Positions 1 to 12,366 of a stretch of 64,000 nt of DNA are shown here, in pieces. The translations under genes and the position numbers were made by a program. Numbering within the stretch: position 1 is the stretch's first letter; every line of letters starts with the position of its first letter. The notes below the pieces were generated by a model. It made no database searches. It was not told the DNA's origin and saw only the letters and a program-made list of their open reading frames with translations. This stretch comes from Chrysoporthe austroafricana (lineage: Eukaryota > Ascomycota > Sordariomycetes > Diaporthales > Cryphonectriaceae): positions 4,768,383-4,832,382 of the forward strand of contig JYIP02000004.1 in NCBI GenBank assembly GCA_001051155.2, given 5' to 3'.

Positions 1-3000
1 ATCTAGAACTCTCAACCAGCAAGGCGCCCACTTTGCCACGGCACTTCAGATTCGTTCCTATTGGCCATTCCACGTCCGACGACGTAACGGCTCACTGAAG
101 ACCCTTGAGCTCTGCAGGGGACCTAGTGATCTCTCAGAACCGCGCTGCTGCAGAGCCACGAGCCTAACTACTGCAGAGGCGCCGGCTCGGTGTGGTGAAG
201 ACCGCCACATCACGCTACCATTCCAACCCACAGGAATCGACCAATTGCGGCTGGACGTCCGCGCCCATTTCCAGAACGATAGCCGACGGGGCCTGCCCAA
301 AGTATTCGTCTTTTGGATCCCGGCCTGGTGCTGGGTCTGCAGGGCCTGGTGACAAGCAACGGTGGCGCTGACCCAGCTGGGCGGTTTCGAGGATGGGATG
401 GGGGCAAAACAACAGATCCCATAGTAGATACACAGCAGACAGAAGAACAAAAACTCCTTCCCACCCGGGCGACAATCTTCAGCGCCGGAGACGGCAGAGA
501 CTGCGCCAGCGCCCCAGCAACGTAACGTCACTTGGGTTGCAAGATAGACGGCGGCAACGGTTCTAGTGCTTCTCGAGCGCTTCCAAGATCATCATCCTGC
601 AGAGCGGCAGAACCAATCTCAAAGGCCAGGCCGTCCGGACGGCTCGGGGAAGCCAACGCACTCGTGCTCCCCAGACAGGCATATTCTGGCCGGCGAGCGT
701 GGTGAGGACACAGCGCCGAGCCAGCCTCTCCTCGATGCTGTTGTTCTCCAAGGTCTACCGTACGAGGCAGAGAGGCAGAGGCCATTTCCATACGGATTGC
801 GGGTTGTCCCACCACATCCTCAATGTCCACACCATCTTCCCCACAACGTTAGGGCAACCCTGCCGCCGAGAGAACGTATTGCGGTACTACGGCGCTGCAG
901 GACGGGTTGACCTACGCAGGCCCTATACGTCATTGGCACTGGCCATTATCGAGCCCTAGCGCCACGGTGCCTGTAGGTGTCGTTAAGCGATGGCTGCGAG
1001 GACGTGGGAGCTGGGAGCACTATGATGGCATTGCCGGCCCGCTCATGAGCAATTGAACCTCGCCAAGTCACATTGAAGGTTCGGCCAAGGGAGCATCATG
1101 AGCGCGCAGGGTGGCGGCCCCTGGTGATGGCATAGTAGCGCGCCCAGCCACGTCTGCACACCCATTCCCATCCACCTGCTGCTACTGCGGGCAAGGTACA
1201 TACATACAGTAGGCGGAATTCGGTGAGCAATACCCCATCGCCCGACGCATTTCACATTGACACACAAGCGATCGGCGGCGAGACTGACCTATAATTACCC
1301 TCTGGCCTGTTCACACCACCACCTTCCAGCCGACCCGCACGCGCCGGCAGCCGGTCAGCAAGGACCGTGTGCTATCCAGATCGGGCGGGTTCCAGTCTAT
1401 ATGCTGCACGTTCCTGCACTCTACAGTACGCAGGGCCGGTCTGGTCCGGCCTGTCCGGTGAGCAAGACGGAATCAATCACACACATAGAGGCTCTCGAAT
1501 ACCTGCGGACAGTCAAATGACGTTCAATTGAGACTTCAATTGACCACCGGTCACTGTCCACTATCCGTTCGACCGGGTGTGTCTATTGCAAGGTAATGCA
1601 TGTGTGCATGGTGGCCACATTCTGGGGCTGGGTGCAGCTTGATGAAGTTTCGCACTCAGGTTGCACTCGCACACCACAACGCCTGTGGTCGAGAGAGACC
1701 CAGCCCGTCGGATGATTGGCTGAGGAGCAGATGGCCCCGGGCGATTTTTCTCGCCGCTGAGGTCTGGTTCAATTCTGAGCGTCCGTCTGTACTGTATGCT
1801 GATCTGTTGTGGTTTTCCTCTGCAGATACGATGTGGGTTTATGACGGCGGTGGTGGCGAGACGCTGCATTTCTTGCATGATAGGAAACCCCCCCCCCCAC
1901 CGGGGCACTGAGACCAGTGGCTTTCTCATGTAAAGCGATACAGACTACTGTCTACGATAGCCGAAGATGAATTTGCCAATGCTCGCTGGCATCCGATGTA
2001 TTAGAGCCGGCCAGCCACGACTAACGGCACACAGCAACTTATGAGTGTCAACCCCCGCCCCTACCTATCCACAAAAGATTTAGGAGAGTATCAACGACTA
2101 GTGGCGAGCCAGTAGAGAAGTCACAGACGATGGTCGAGATATGCAGAGGCTAGGTCAAAAGATCATTTCTCGATGATAGGGTCTGGAAACGTCGTTCCAT
2201 CACTCCGGGCACTTCAGAGCGAGCTTTAAGCTTGACTGAGAGGCTGTGGTTCAAGAGAAGCAGCATGGAAGACTAGTGCTGGAGAAATAGATTGAATAGC
2301 ACCTCGAAGACGCCGTAGCTCGAGTGCCGTGTGCACGAGAAGGGAAGATGCTGTGGGAGACAGCAAGATTTAGTGCGTTGGCCCCTTCTAAGTCCCCGAC
2401 CTCTGCTATACCCTGACAGCCTCATGTTCAGCACCGTGTGAACCAACCACGTCGCGCTCAGCAGCCATGAGTGTCAAAATGGTTTTAGTCATAATTTATT
2501 CTCGACTTGAAAAGACTCTTCCCGTCAGGTGAATCAATCTTCACTCTAGGAACGACACTCAAAGTAAGCAAACGAAGGGATGTTCTAGTCTTGAACGCCC
2601 AGCTGTTTCTTCTATTTTCTGTCTACATGTGCCTTCCGATACAAGATCCTCCAGAGATTACAAGCGTCCTTGTTGCCTTTAATCAAATCATTCCTCGTAC
2701 TCAAAAAGAAACGGAAAAGGATGAATATATCATGGTGCTGCTTCTTGCTCAGATCAGCGTCCGACTATAGTCATGCCCTCGGTGCGAAAATCCACCGAAG
2801 AGCAGTGTGTCATTGCATCTCTTCGTGAATGTTTGAATGGGATTGGATGGTGATATGTAAAGAACCGGTATTGTTTCGGAAACCCGCCGGCATCAGCAGA
2901 CCAGCACAGCCGTCTTATAGAGACACCACTGCCCATTAGTCAGACGATTTGGTCTGGTGGATCAGATTGTTTGGCTTGTCTAATCTAGCAAACGAGCTTG

Positions 3001-4609
3001 TTCTTAAATGCATTGGCTCTCTTTTTAACTCAGAAGTCATGAATATGGGCAGATTGATTGCGCAAATCAAGTAGCAGAAAAGAATCTCGTAAACTCGTTG
3101 AGGTCAGGAATTCACAGAATCTAGGTCACGGCCGTTCCGTAACTTTCGACACCAATGCAGCATCACAGTACAAGTACAAGTACCAGCGCAACAAACTGTC
3201 TCTTCTTAAGAAATACCCAGAAGCTGCTAATGAGAGTTCTTCCTAATAGCGGAATGTCTAATTACCTAAACAGTACATCAGACTTGGCCATGCAGAGCAA
3301 GAATTAATTATATACACAAAATGTTTTTGCTAACACATTAGCATACAAGAATTATTCATTACTTCCAGACGTCCATAATAATTTGATCGAGTGAAGCTGG
3401 GTGTCTGACGGACTCACGTGGTAGTTACAAGACACACAATTAAGCACGAAGTCCACACTTCCGTACAGTTAGAATATAAAATTAAAGATTCCTTAGGAAC
3501 CAGAAGCAATCACAAATCTACAATACGCACGTCAAAATTGACAAATTTCAGCCTATGGATATCTAGCAGCTTGGCGGACATAACTATTGCCGGCACAGCC
3601 TCTGGGGCGGCTTCCTCCCTGCAATTCCGAGCCTGACCCCATGACGCACACGGAAGACGATCCCTCGATCAGTGTAATAAACGAACGTCTCAAATGACGT
3701 TTGCCAAGGTTTAGATTCACCTCCAAGACGCTGGCTGGGATGTTCATTGTTATCGTGGCTACTTAGGTACCTGATGGTTTGCGAGCTGCCAGACTGAATC
3801 GGCAATTCGAATCTCGTCGTTAGCGAGGAAATCACCTATACAAACATTGATCTTGTCATACAAGCCCAAGAGTATACGCAACAAGTGACTATGCTCTACC
3901 TTTTTGTCTTCCTGGCTCGCAGGTCCATCAAGATTTACTATAATCACCCTAGAGGTGAAGTCAGTGAAAACGTCTTGAGCGCTTAGTCGTATCTAGTGTA
4001 GGCCCGCGATAACCGGTTCAAGGTAAGAGTCCTTTATGCATTAATCTACTCATAATCGTATCAATAAAAAGGCTCGGCAACTAAGAACGGGATTCGCGCT
4101 TCTTTGGCGCCTCGGCGGGCTCAGCACTACAATTCCATGTCGTCGATGATCTTGCACAGCCTCCCTCCAGGTCTGGGCGCTGGTAGGTTTGGTCATCAGC
4201 TTCCCATGCATTGCATACATTGACCTAGTTATATAAGCGTCTTAATACCATAGTATTGATGTAAAGTTAAGACAAGATGACCAGCCTCGATGGTCAAGCA
4301 ACAAGACACCACCGGCAGTCGCCCCACCTAGGCAGGACGTACACAGCCTCGATCGTCTGCGGTAATTACTGTGTTGGCGTGCAAGCGCTCATTATCATCA
4401 CAGCATATATCTATCCAGCCGATGGTTCGTGTTCAGTTCACGCCTCAAGTACCCGTTCTGTGTCATGTCACCTATCGAGCGTCTACTTTCCTCAGGCCTG
4501 GCACAATTTCGTTCTATGCGCTTCTTAGGGTAACATCCGTCACATATATCTTTTAGACCTCCATTTTAAGACACAAATTCCTAGAAAAGGGGAAAGCGGA
4601 GCAGGTAAT
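1..4609. other. Gene-poor left flank, no supported gene
   Basis: I find no convincing gene here. Open frames on both strands are short (at most about 157 codons), overlap each other, and show no recognisable domain, signal peptide with spliced continuation, or consistent codon bias. Base composition is GC-rich to about 1.9 kb and then more AT-rich. A C11 homopolymer lies at 1888-1898. The last few hundred bases must hold the promoter of the Ca2+-ATPase locus that starts at 4610; I see no clear TATA box. The stretch could be intergenic DNA or sequence too decayed to read. Confidence 0.5.
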
Positions 4610-7600
4610 ATGAAGAAGGACAGGAACGAAGGCACTCTAGAGACTCCGCTCTCCGTTGATACCCAAGTGCATCGTGAATCAGACGTCAGCACATTCGGAT
4701 TATCACCATCTACAGCATCTACTCGGTCAAATCCCTTCTTGACGCCAAAGAGAAGCAGGTCGGGAAGTACCGAGGTACCTCAGGCAGTCCTCTCGACGGA
4801 AGAAGCTCTCGGGCCGGATTCAGGCAACGCGGCGGAGTTCGAGGTCGAAAACAACCCCTTCAATTTCAGCACAGGACATCTGAACAATCTCTTGAATCCG
4901 AAGTCGCTCCCCGCGTACAAGGCACTTGGCGGTCTCAAAGGACTAGAGTGGGGCTTACAAATGGATGTCGATTCAGGCTTGAGCCTTGACGAGACGAATG
5001 CACGAAGAATTACGTTCAAGGATGCACTGGAGCGACACAACAGCGAAACAGAAACTCCAGTAGACTCTGGATGTGAGCCCTTCGCTGATAGAAAAAGAGT
5101 CTACGGCAAGAATGTGCTCCCAGAAAAGCGCGCGACGCCCTTATGGCGACTTATGTGGAACACCTACAACGACAAAGTTCTTATCCTCCTAACCGTGGCG
5201 GCGATTATCTCGCTGGCTCTGCGACTGTACGAGACATTCGGAGTCAATCATTCTCCTGATTCTCCTCCACCAGTTGACTGGATTGAGGGCGTCGCCATCT
5301 GTGCGGCAATCATCATTGTGGTCGGTGTTGGGTCCGTCAATGACTGGCAGAAGGAAAGGGCATTTGTCCGTTTGAACGCGAAGAAGGATGACCGTGAGAT
5401 TAAGGTTATCCGCAGTGGTAAGGCCATCGTTATAAATGTTCAAAACGTCATGGTTGGTGATGTGGTGAACTTGGAGCCTGGCGATCTCGTTCCGGTCGAT
5501 GGTATCTTCATTCAGGGTCACGGTCTCAAGTGCGATGAGTCCTCAGCTACCGGAGAATCCGACGCCATAAAGAAAATACCCGGCGAGCAAGTCTACAAGG
5601 CCCTTGAATCCGGGGCGGTAGCCAGAGACATGGACCCGTTCATCATATCGGGCGCTAAAGTTTTGGAGGGCATGGGTACATTTCTATGCACCTCAGTCGG
5701 TGTCAATTCCAGTTTCGGCAAGATCATGACGTCGGTTCGTATAGAGGCTGAGGTAACATCGTTGTAGAAGAAACTAGAGGGTTTGGCCGGGGCTATAGCC
5801 AAGCTAGGAGCAAATGCTGCTCTGCTTTTATTCTTTGTGCTGTTCGTTCGATTCCTCGCCGCTCTCCCTAACGACACTCGGGATGCCGCTTCAAAGGCGT
5901 CTTCTTTCATGGTGAGATTCCGAATTGATATCAAGAGCCTTCGAGATCTGCTTAACTAATTTTACCTAGAACATTTTCATTGTGGCTATTACAATTATTG
6001 TCGTTGCTGTAAGTTTCGCTGGGAAACTCCCTCCGCCCCTTCCCACGGAGTTTGAGTCTTGAGGCTTGAGATCCGAAGAGATGAAATTTCGTTACTCTTT
6101 GGTTATGTTTTTGGAAATTGCTAATTTGGATACCCTTTGAAGGTCCCAGAAGGTTTGCCCCTAGCTGTAACTCTGGCCTTGGCTTTCGCGACCACACGAA
6201 TGCTAAAAGAAAACAATCTCGTACGGGTACTTCAAGCGTGCGAAACTATGGGCAATGCTACGACCATATGTACCGACAAAACCGGAACACTTACGACCAA
6301 CCAAATGAGTATGTCAATTACATGATTCCAGTTCAAAAGAATACATCCGCAGGGGTAGAGTTGCATTTCATAAGCCGCCTTACTAGTGGTCACCTTAACA
6401 GGAATATAGGCCAGCGCAGGATAACACCCCCCCCCCGAAGCGGATATGTCTTCCCTTTTATATTTCCTTTTGTACATAATTGTGCACCCCGTTGAGAATT
6501 TCGAGCCTTTTTCGATATCAATTTCGTGGCTCCGCTGTTTCTCCACCAGCTACCGCAGAACCTTCAAGGGGGAGCATCTACCAGCAGTGCGAATGCTAAT
6601 ATCTCGCTGTTGATAGCCGTTGTTACTGGCACATTCGGCTCGTCGACCTTCGCCAAAGCTGACAGCCACGTCTCGGGCAAGACGCTCTCTCAGTGGGCTT
6701 CTGAGCTGTCCACGCCGGCTAGAGAAGCTATCATCCAGTCTGTGGCCATCAATACGACAGCTTTTGAGGGCGAAAATGATGGTCAATCTACCTTTATCGG
6801 ATCAAAAACCGAGACGGCCCTTCTTCAGCTGGCTCGGGACCATCTTGGCATGCAGTCTCTTGCACAGACCCGTGCTAATGAGCAAGCGGTGCATATGTTC
6901 CCATTCGACAGTAAGAAGAAGTGCATGGGTGCCGTGATCCAGCTTCGCAATGGTCATTACCGGCTTCTGGTTAAGGGTGCTTCGGAGATTCTCTTGGGAC
7001 TCTGCTCCTTCAAGGCAAGTATCAACGATTTGTCTGTCAGTCCCATAAGGCAGCACGAAAATGAGGCAATCTCATCTGTCATTGATACTTATGCAGGTCA
7101 GTCTCTCCGCACCATTGGCCTTGCGTATCGTGACTATGGCAAATGGCCTCCCGCCAACGTCACTTCAGAAGGTGATCAGTTGGATTTCTCGTCAGTGCTG
7201 CAGGACTTGGTATTTCTGGGCGTCGTTGGTATCCAGGACCCTGTGCGTCCTGGCGTCCCCGAGTCTGTCAAACAAGCCCAACAGGCTGGTGTGATGGTCA
7301 GGATGGTCACAGGCGATAATGCGGTGACTGCCCGTGCCATTGCTAGCGAGTGTGGCATCTTTACAAAAGGGGTGATCATGGAAGGCCCGGTGTTCAGGAG
7401 ACTTAGCTCTGAGGAGATGGATCGCACACTGCCAAAGCTGCAAGTGCTTGCTCGTTCGTCACCTGAAGACAAGAAGGTTCTGGTAAATCGACTTAAACAT
7501 CTCGGCGAAACAGTCGCTGTCACTGGTGATGGCACCAACGATGCCCCGGCACTCAAAGCGGCTAATGTCGGCCTCTCGATGGGTATCTCTAGAACAGAGG

Positions 7601-8785
7601 TTACGAAGGAAGCCTCCGCAATCATACTTGCAAGCAGTCCTTCTTCCCTAATCAGATTCCCCACCTCACTTTCTTTGTGATAATTCTTGAGAGAAAGTAC
7701 TCTATATTCTACAGTCAGATTCTAACACGTAGTAGATGGATGACAACTTCACTTCTATCATTACGGCCATGAAATGGGGGCGTGCCGTGAACGATTCTGT
7801 GCAGAAGTTTCTTCAGATATGTCATTACCCTGCTCTTGAGAATAATTAGCTTCTCTTTCTGACCTGTTCGTAGTTTCAAATTACTGTCAACATTAACGCT
7901 GTTCTCCTTGCTTTTGTCTCCGCTGTTTCCGATCCAGAGATGCGTTCAGTCTTGACAGCCGTTCAGCTTCTCTGGGTAAATTTGATCATGGTGAGAATCT
8001 CGTAAGAGTGGCTCTGCGACGTTTGTTAGGTTACTGAATCAAAGCAGGACACCTTCGCCACCCTCGCGCTTGCCACTGACCCGCCAACGAAAAAGATCCT
8101 CAACCGACCACCACAGCCTAAGCATGCGCCTCTCATCACGATGAATATGTGGAAGATGATCACCGGACAGAGCCTCCTTCAACTAACCATTACATTCATC
8201 CTATACTTCTCTGGCAGCCGGGACTTCCCTAGCTATACTGATGCGGAGCTACGCACAATCATATTCAACACGTTCGTGTGGATGCAGATATTTAATGAGT
8301 TCAATAACCGGCGGCTTGACAACGGCTTCAACATACTCGAGGGCATGCAAAGAAACAGCTTCTTCATCATTATCAATTGCCTCATGGTGGCCCTGCAAAT
8401 TGCTATAATTTTCGTGGGCGGTCAAGCTTTCTCAATTGTTTCCGGTGGGATCAGTGGCCCTCAATGGGCAATATGCCTCGTGCTATCGTTCTTTTCTATA
8501 CCCTGGGCAATGGCTGTTCGATTGTTTCCCGACACAGTGTTCGCCAGGATCAGCAAACTCGTTGGGCATCCTATTATTCTTTTCTTCCGAACTCTTTCTA
8601 AACCAATCCACCGCGTGGGTTGCTTGTTCAACATACGCAGAAAAGACGTTGATGAAGAGGCTCTCGATGGAAGGTCCGGTCTAAAAGATAGCAATACCTC
8701 GGCTGAGGCGCCGATGTCGGCAGAAATCTTTTACGTGGACGCTTCGTCCGGCGGCCCACAGATCAGAGTCGAAGACACTGGTTAG
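4610..8785 (+). pseudogene. PMC1-like P-type Ca2+-ATPase with one in-frame stop
   Basis: Calcium-pumping P-type ATPase of the fungal vacuolar PMC1 / plasma-membrane PMCA class (P2B). Reading gives seven exons: 4610-5911, 5970-6008, 6143-6308, 6617-7629, 7736-7816, 7874-7990, 8048-8785, about 1151 codons, the usual length. The N-terminal region carries the fungal PMC segment LKGLEWGLQMDVDSGL. The actuator TGES is near residues 314-317, the [20 protein letters not shown] membrane helix follows, the phosphorylation motif [11 protein letters not shown] begins near residue 492, VKGASEI marks the nucleotide domain and TGDGTNDAP begins near residue 805. The last exons hold the C-terminal helices with FNNRRLDNGFNI. 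Two defects: TAG at 5765-5767 replaces the Gln expected in the conserved (T)SLQKKLEGLA stretch, and the donor after KFLQ reads ATATGT instead of GTATGT (a GT at 7821 would add one Ile). The intron at 7630 uses a GC donor. Probably a recent pseudogene; a sequencing error at 5765 would make it functional. Confidence 0.85.
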
Positions 8786-10410
8786 GAAGACCATGAGCCT
8801 TGGCAATGGCGAAGTGAGATTCACACAAATCGCACCCACCTTTGGCACAGAAACGGCCTTCCATTTGTAGATGCAATGCTGTGGTTCTATGTTCTCGATT
8901 TATGGATCTCGAAACCGTAGTATTTACCGTCCTTCTACATTAGCTCCTACGCTGACACGGAATACTACGTATTAACTTTGTTACTATACAATCCATCTAT
9001 CCGCTTATATGTAAGGTAAACTCCTACTTCTATGCAGCAATTTTTGCCTTCCGTGAAGAAGATTAGATATTTGGTTCGAGTTTTGCTATATATTAATAAG
9101 CTTCCAGGCCCATATTCCTAATTTGGGTGTTAGCGGTCATTGCTCCCTTTGGGACTGTGATGTTGGCGATCGTCGTCACCCTATCCAAGCATCTGAGTTG
9201 GGCAATTTGAATTAAAGCATGTTACAGGGTACCTCGGCTTCGGGGACTTCATTACTGAACCCGTTGATATTGCTAGGGCCGCGTTATCCGAGAACACATC
9301 AGACCAGGTCGACATCCTGCAGGTGGAAAAGATCAAATCTCGTCCTCCTTCGTGCTTATTTGAGCGAACTAGAGCAACGTATGCTCTCATTGCCACTCTC
9401 ATTGGTGTTTAGATGATCTTTTCGACCCTTGATGAGCCCTGGACAATCCGGTCTGCCTGTAGCCCACAGATCACTCTCGGTTCTCACAACAATCCCGCAT
9501 CGTGACGCAGTGGGATGGCATTTCTTTCGACGCCAATTTCCACAGCTGATCCAGATCCTTGGTTCTGTATACGAGTCTCCACCACAAATACATGGTAATC
9601 TTGTTATGGCCAAAATTGGTTTGTCATGTGTTAATTTACTTAAAGTGATGAAACCGGCGAACGATGCGATGACACGGTATCTTGTTGTTTTAGAGGGAAC
9701 GAACGAGTGTATATTGAAGCTTGACGAGCTGAACTATCTGGAAGGGAGGAAAGCCGCCCTTATATAGAGGGCCCTCTGGCCCCCTAAAGGTCTGGAAAGA
9801 CCGTTTATCTTTCCTTTCGCCCGTTTGCCTTTCCTTTCTACCGATAAGGTTCGTTTGGTATCAATCTATCTTTCCAGAGGCCAAGATGGTTTTCTATTAG
9901 GAAATCAAGATGCTTTCTGGGGGTCAGCAGGCCTGGGAGCGCCTGGGTGCCTGAAGGGTGCCTGAGAGGGTGCCTGGGAGCCTTGTCAATATTCAGCATA
10001 TCCTTAGCTTCAATCAACTGAAAACTTCAAGGCTTCTTCCTCTGCTGCATATTATTGGCATTGTGTATTACCAGACTTGCCCTAGTTCTGGCTTAGACGC
10101 CATGGCTGTGGTCTAATGGATCGGTCCAGGGGCATCGTAATACGGTTCGTAAGCCGTGTAATACCCTGTGTAGGTACTTTAGTCGGGATCACCTCTCCGC
10201 GTTATTTTCACATTGTTCACACGAACCATAATCTATAGTTCTTTCTAAGCGATGCCTATTATAAGTACTCGATGTTCCCCGTTCTTTGCAAATCTCAGGA
10301 GACAGGAGATGAAGATGTTAGCGCCTCGCCCACCGCCTTCCTTCTCACCACTAATTTCACAAGAGATAGCATTCCCTTCTGACTGAAGGACCTCTCCAAA
10401 GACCATCATA
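8786..10410. other. Intergenic with short coding-like blocks
   Basis: No gene can be defined. Two blocks read like decayed protein on the plus strand: 9124-9213 gives a hydrophobic segment (VLAVIAPFGTVMLAIVV), and 9230-9412 opens with GYLGFGDFITEPVDIARAAL and ends at a stop near 9412. A third open stretch (about 9420-9600) is broken by TGA. I do not recognise a family. The interval 9760-9860 is pyrimidine-rich (repeated CTTTCC), and 9790-9803 is a short inverted repeat (GGTCT...AGACC). Confidence 0.35.
9925..9985. repeat. G-rich imperfect minisatellite
   Basis: About five imperfect copies of a unit close to GGGTGCCTGA(GA) lie in tandem (GCCTGGGAGC, GCCTGGGTGC, GCCTGAAGGGTGC, GCCTGAGAGGGTGC, GCCTGGGAGCC). 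It is outside any gene I can support. No function is visible. Confidence 0.6.
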
Positions 10411-11900
10411 GTATCATAGTGCCCAAGACTATTCTTACCGCTCTACTCCTGACGCGCAGAGTGTTGGTCATTGCTCTTCCCTTGGAAAACGGAGCTGACA
10501 TCGCTCTGAATTAACGCGGTGTCAAATATGTGGATGAAATGGAGCCCAGAGAGAAGATTTAGAGAGTCTAACAATGCTTCTCAGGTCGACGTGCCCTACG
10601 AGTTCGTAATGCTTGGTGTGCCCACTTTCAACATTGAGGCTCGTGACAACGATGAGGAGGGGGCCACCAACTAGCATAAGCGTACGTACGCGGGGCGGCT
10701 CTAGACAATCAATGCTCCTCTCCAGACACTGACAAGTGTGAGTCTATAGATAAGAAGGGTAAACACCCCTTGCATCCGAAGGATACGAAGCGAAATGACG
10801 ATGACGATATCAAGCCCATTCTTTCTCCTCTGCCGCCTCCTTCACCAAGGAAGCCTCTGCCTACACCTGAACTACACAACTCGGAGCCACCTAAGCTGTA
10901 GCCGTCCAAGCAGCAGCAGCCTCCTCAGACTCTCAATGAGGTGAACGACAAGGTAGATGAAGTATATGATGACGCACGGAAGGGCCACAGCGCAAGAACA
11001 CGTCTTGGGTGGCTAAAGCTTGAGCGTCCCAATTGACTTCATTTACCAGACAAGACAAACATCCCAAACGCGATGAAAACAAGATTGGGGCTGATGCGAA
11101 TAAGCACTACAAACGTGATACCCTCTTTTTTTTTCCTACCTTAGTATACAAAGACATCAGGCTGACTTATTATAGACGAGAAAGAAAAGCAAGAAAAGCA
11201 AGAAAAGCAAGAAAAAAAAGAAAAGCACCCCAAACGCGACGAGAATGAGCCCGAAGTGGATGAGAACTAGCACCGCAAGCGTCAGATTACATCTTGAAGC
11301 TATTATAGATTCAGAGAATAGGCCAATTTGTTTTCACCCTTCTTTTTTCCCAGACAAGAAGGGAAAGCACCCAAAACACGAAAGCGAAAGCGGAGACTCT
11401 TATCCATGCCGACTCACACAAGAAACACCACAAGCGTAAACTCATTCTTCAAGAACTCCACAGAAAGACAAATATAATGAATATGCAGGGCAGACAAGAA
11501 GGGCAAGTAGCCGAAGCGCAACACCGAATCCGAGATCTCTCGAGTGTTACACGGACGCCTAAGGGTGCCCCACGGAGGGAGAGATATTAAAGCATTGCGA
11601 GTTACGCGCCGTTGGGCATGAAGACCCGCCCGACGGCAGGAAAAGAGGCACCCAACTGCATAAAGGAGGAGGCTGTGCAAAAGATGCCTGAGGCAGGCGT
11701 CGGAACCCAAGGTCTATAAGTACGGCGGGAACGAGCCCGTCGAACCAAGGGTAGACCTGGTTCCTCAGCACTCCTTAGACCACCTTAACAGTTATCGTTG
11801 AATGAAGACCCCTTCCAAGCCCAGAACTCTGCCCTTGCAACATCGAGAAACCGACTCGCCCAAGAAGGGCAAGCCCACTGCCCATAATGGATTCACCGCT
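10411..11900 (+). pseudogene. Decayed gene with repeated lysine-rich exons
   Basis: I do not recognise a family. The stretch looks like the remains of a repetitive, probably secreted, charged protein. A hydrophobic signal-like frame (IVPKTILTALLL) lies at about 10411-10510 but begins ATA, not ATG. A readable block follows at 10587-10674 (DVPYEFVMLGVPTFNIEARD). From 10750 the sequence repeats an exon start close to GACAAGAAGGGAAAGCAC, encoding DKKGKHPK, each directly after a splice-acceptor-like TAG or CAG: at 10749, 11049, 11175, 11353 and 11493. A further KKGK block lies near 11860 without such an acceptor. Between copies lie pyrimidine-rich intron-like tracts (for example 11120-11135 and 11335-11350). 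Stops, frame changes and internal deletions interrupt it, so no intact product is expected. An alternative is a highly intron-rich live gene that I cannot splice. Confidence 0.4.
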
Positions 11901-12366
11901 ACCCAAAGGTCATGGACTCATGCACACCACAGGAAAGGGTAAGGCCAGGAAGCAACACGAGTGGTTCTGAATGGATATTCCTCGGTTCGACATTGGGTCA
12001 GGGGATGCTCTCAAAAGTTTGAGCCCCATGTGATTAATTGCATTCACTCCACCACGAGCGGGATTGTCCGCAATTACCCTTCGTACAATCCCATTCCCCC
12101 TTCCCGACACTGCGGCCAGGTATGCCATCATGCTATCCAACATAGCTTGGCATTTCGACGGGCTCTTTATTAGCATCAATATTCAATTGAATGGATCTGC
12201 GCATGATATTGCCTGGTGCCTCTAAAATGATCAGAGACGCGAATTCATCATCTCGAACTCTTGAGACGGAGAGATTCCATTCAAAATAATCGTATTATAT
12301 TACCATGAAAAGACATACTTCATGTAAGCACCCATGATCTGGAATATTCTATTACTGTTTTTACAC
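11901..12366. other. Intergenic, nothing recognised
   Basis: The interval lies between the decayed repeat gene and the 3' end of the minus-strand GPI-protein gene. I see no coding signal and no structured element. The right part presumably holds that gene's 3' UTR and polyadenylation region. Confidence 0.5.

Noticed and set aside
10100..10190. tRNA-like stretch (GGCTGTGGTCTAATGG followed by GGTTCG)
   Set aside because: No acceptor stem pairs at the required distance and the B-box is wrong (GGTTCGTAAGC).
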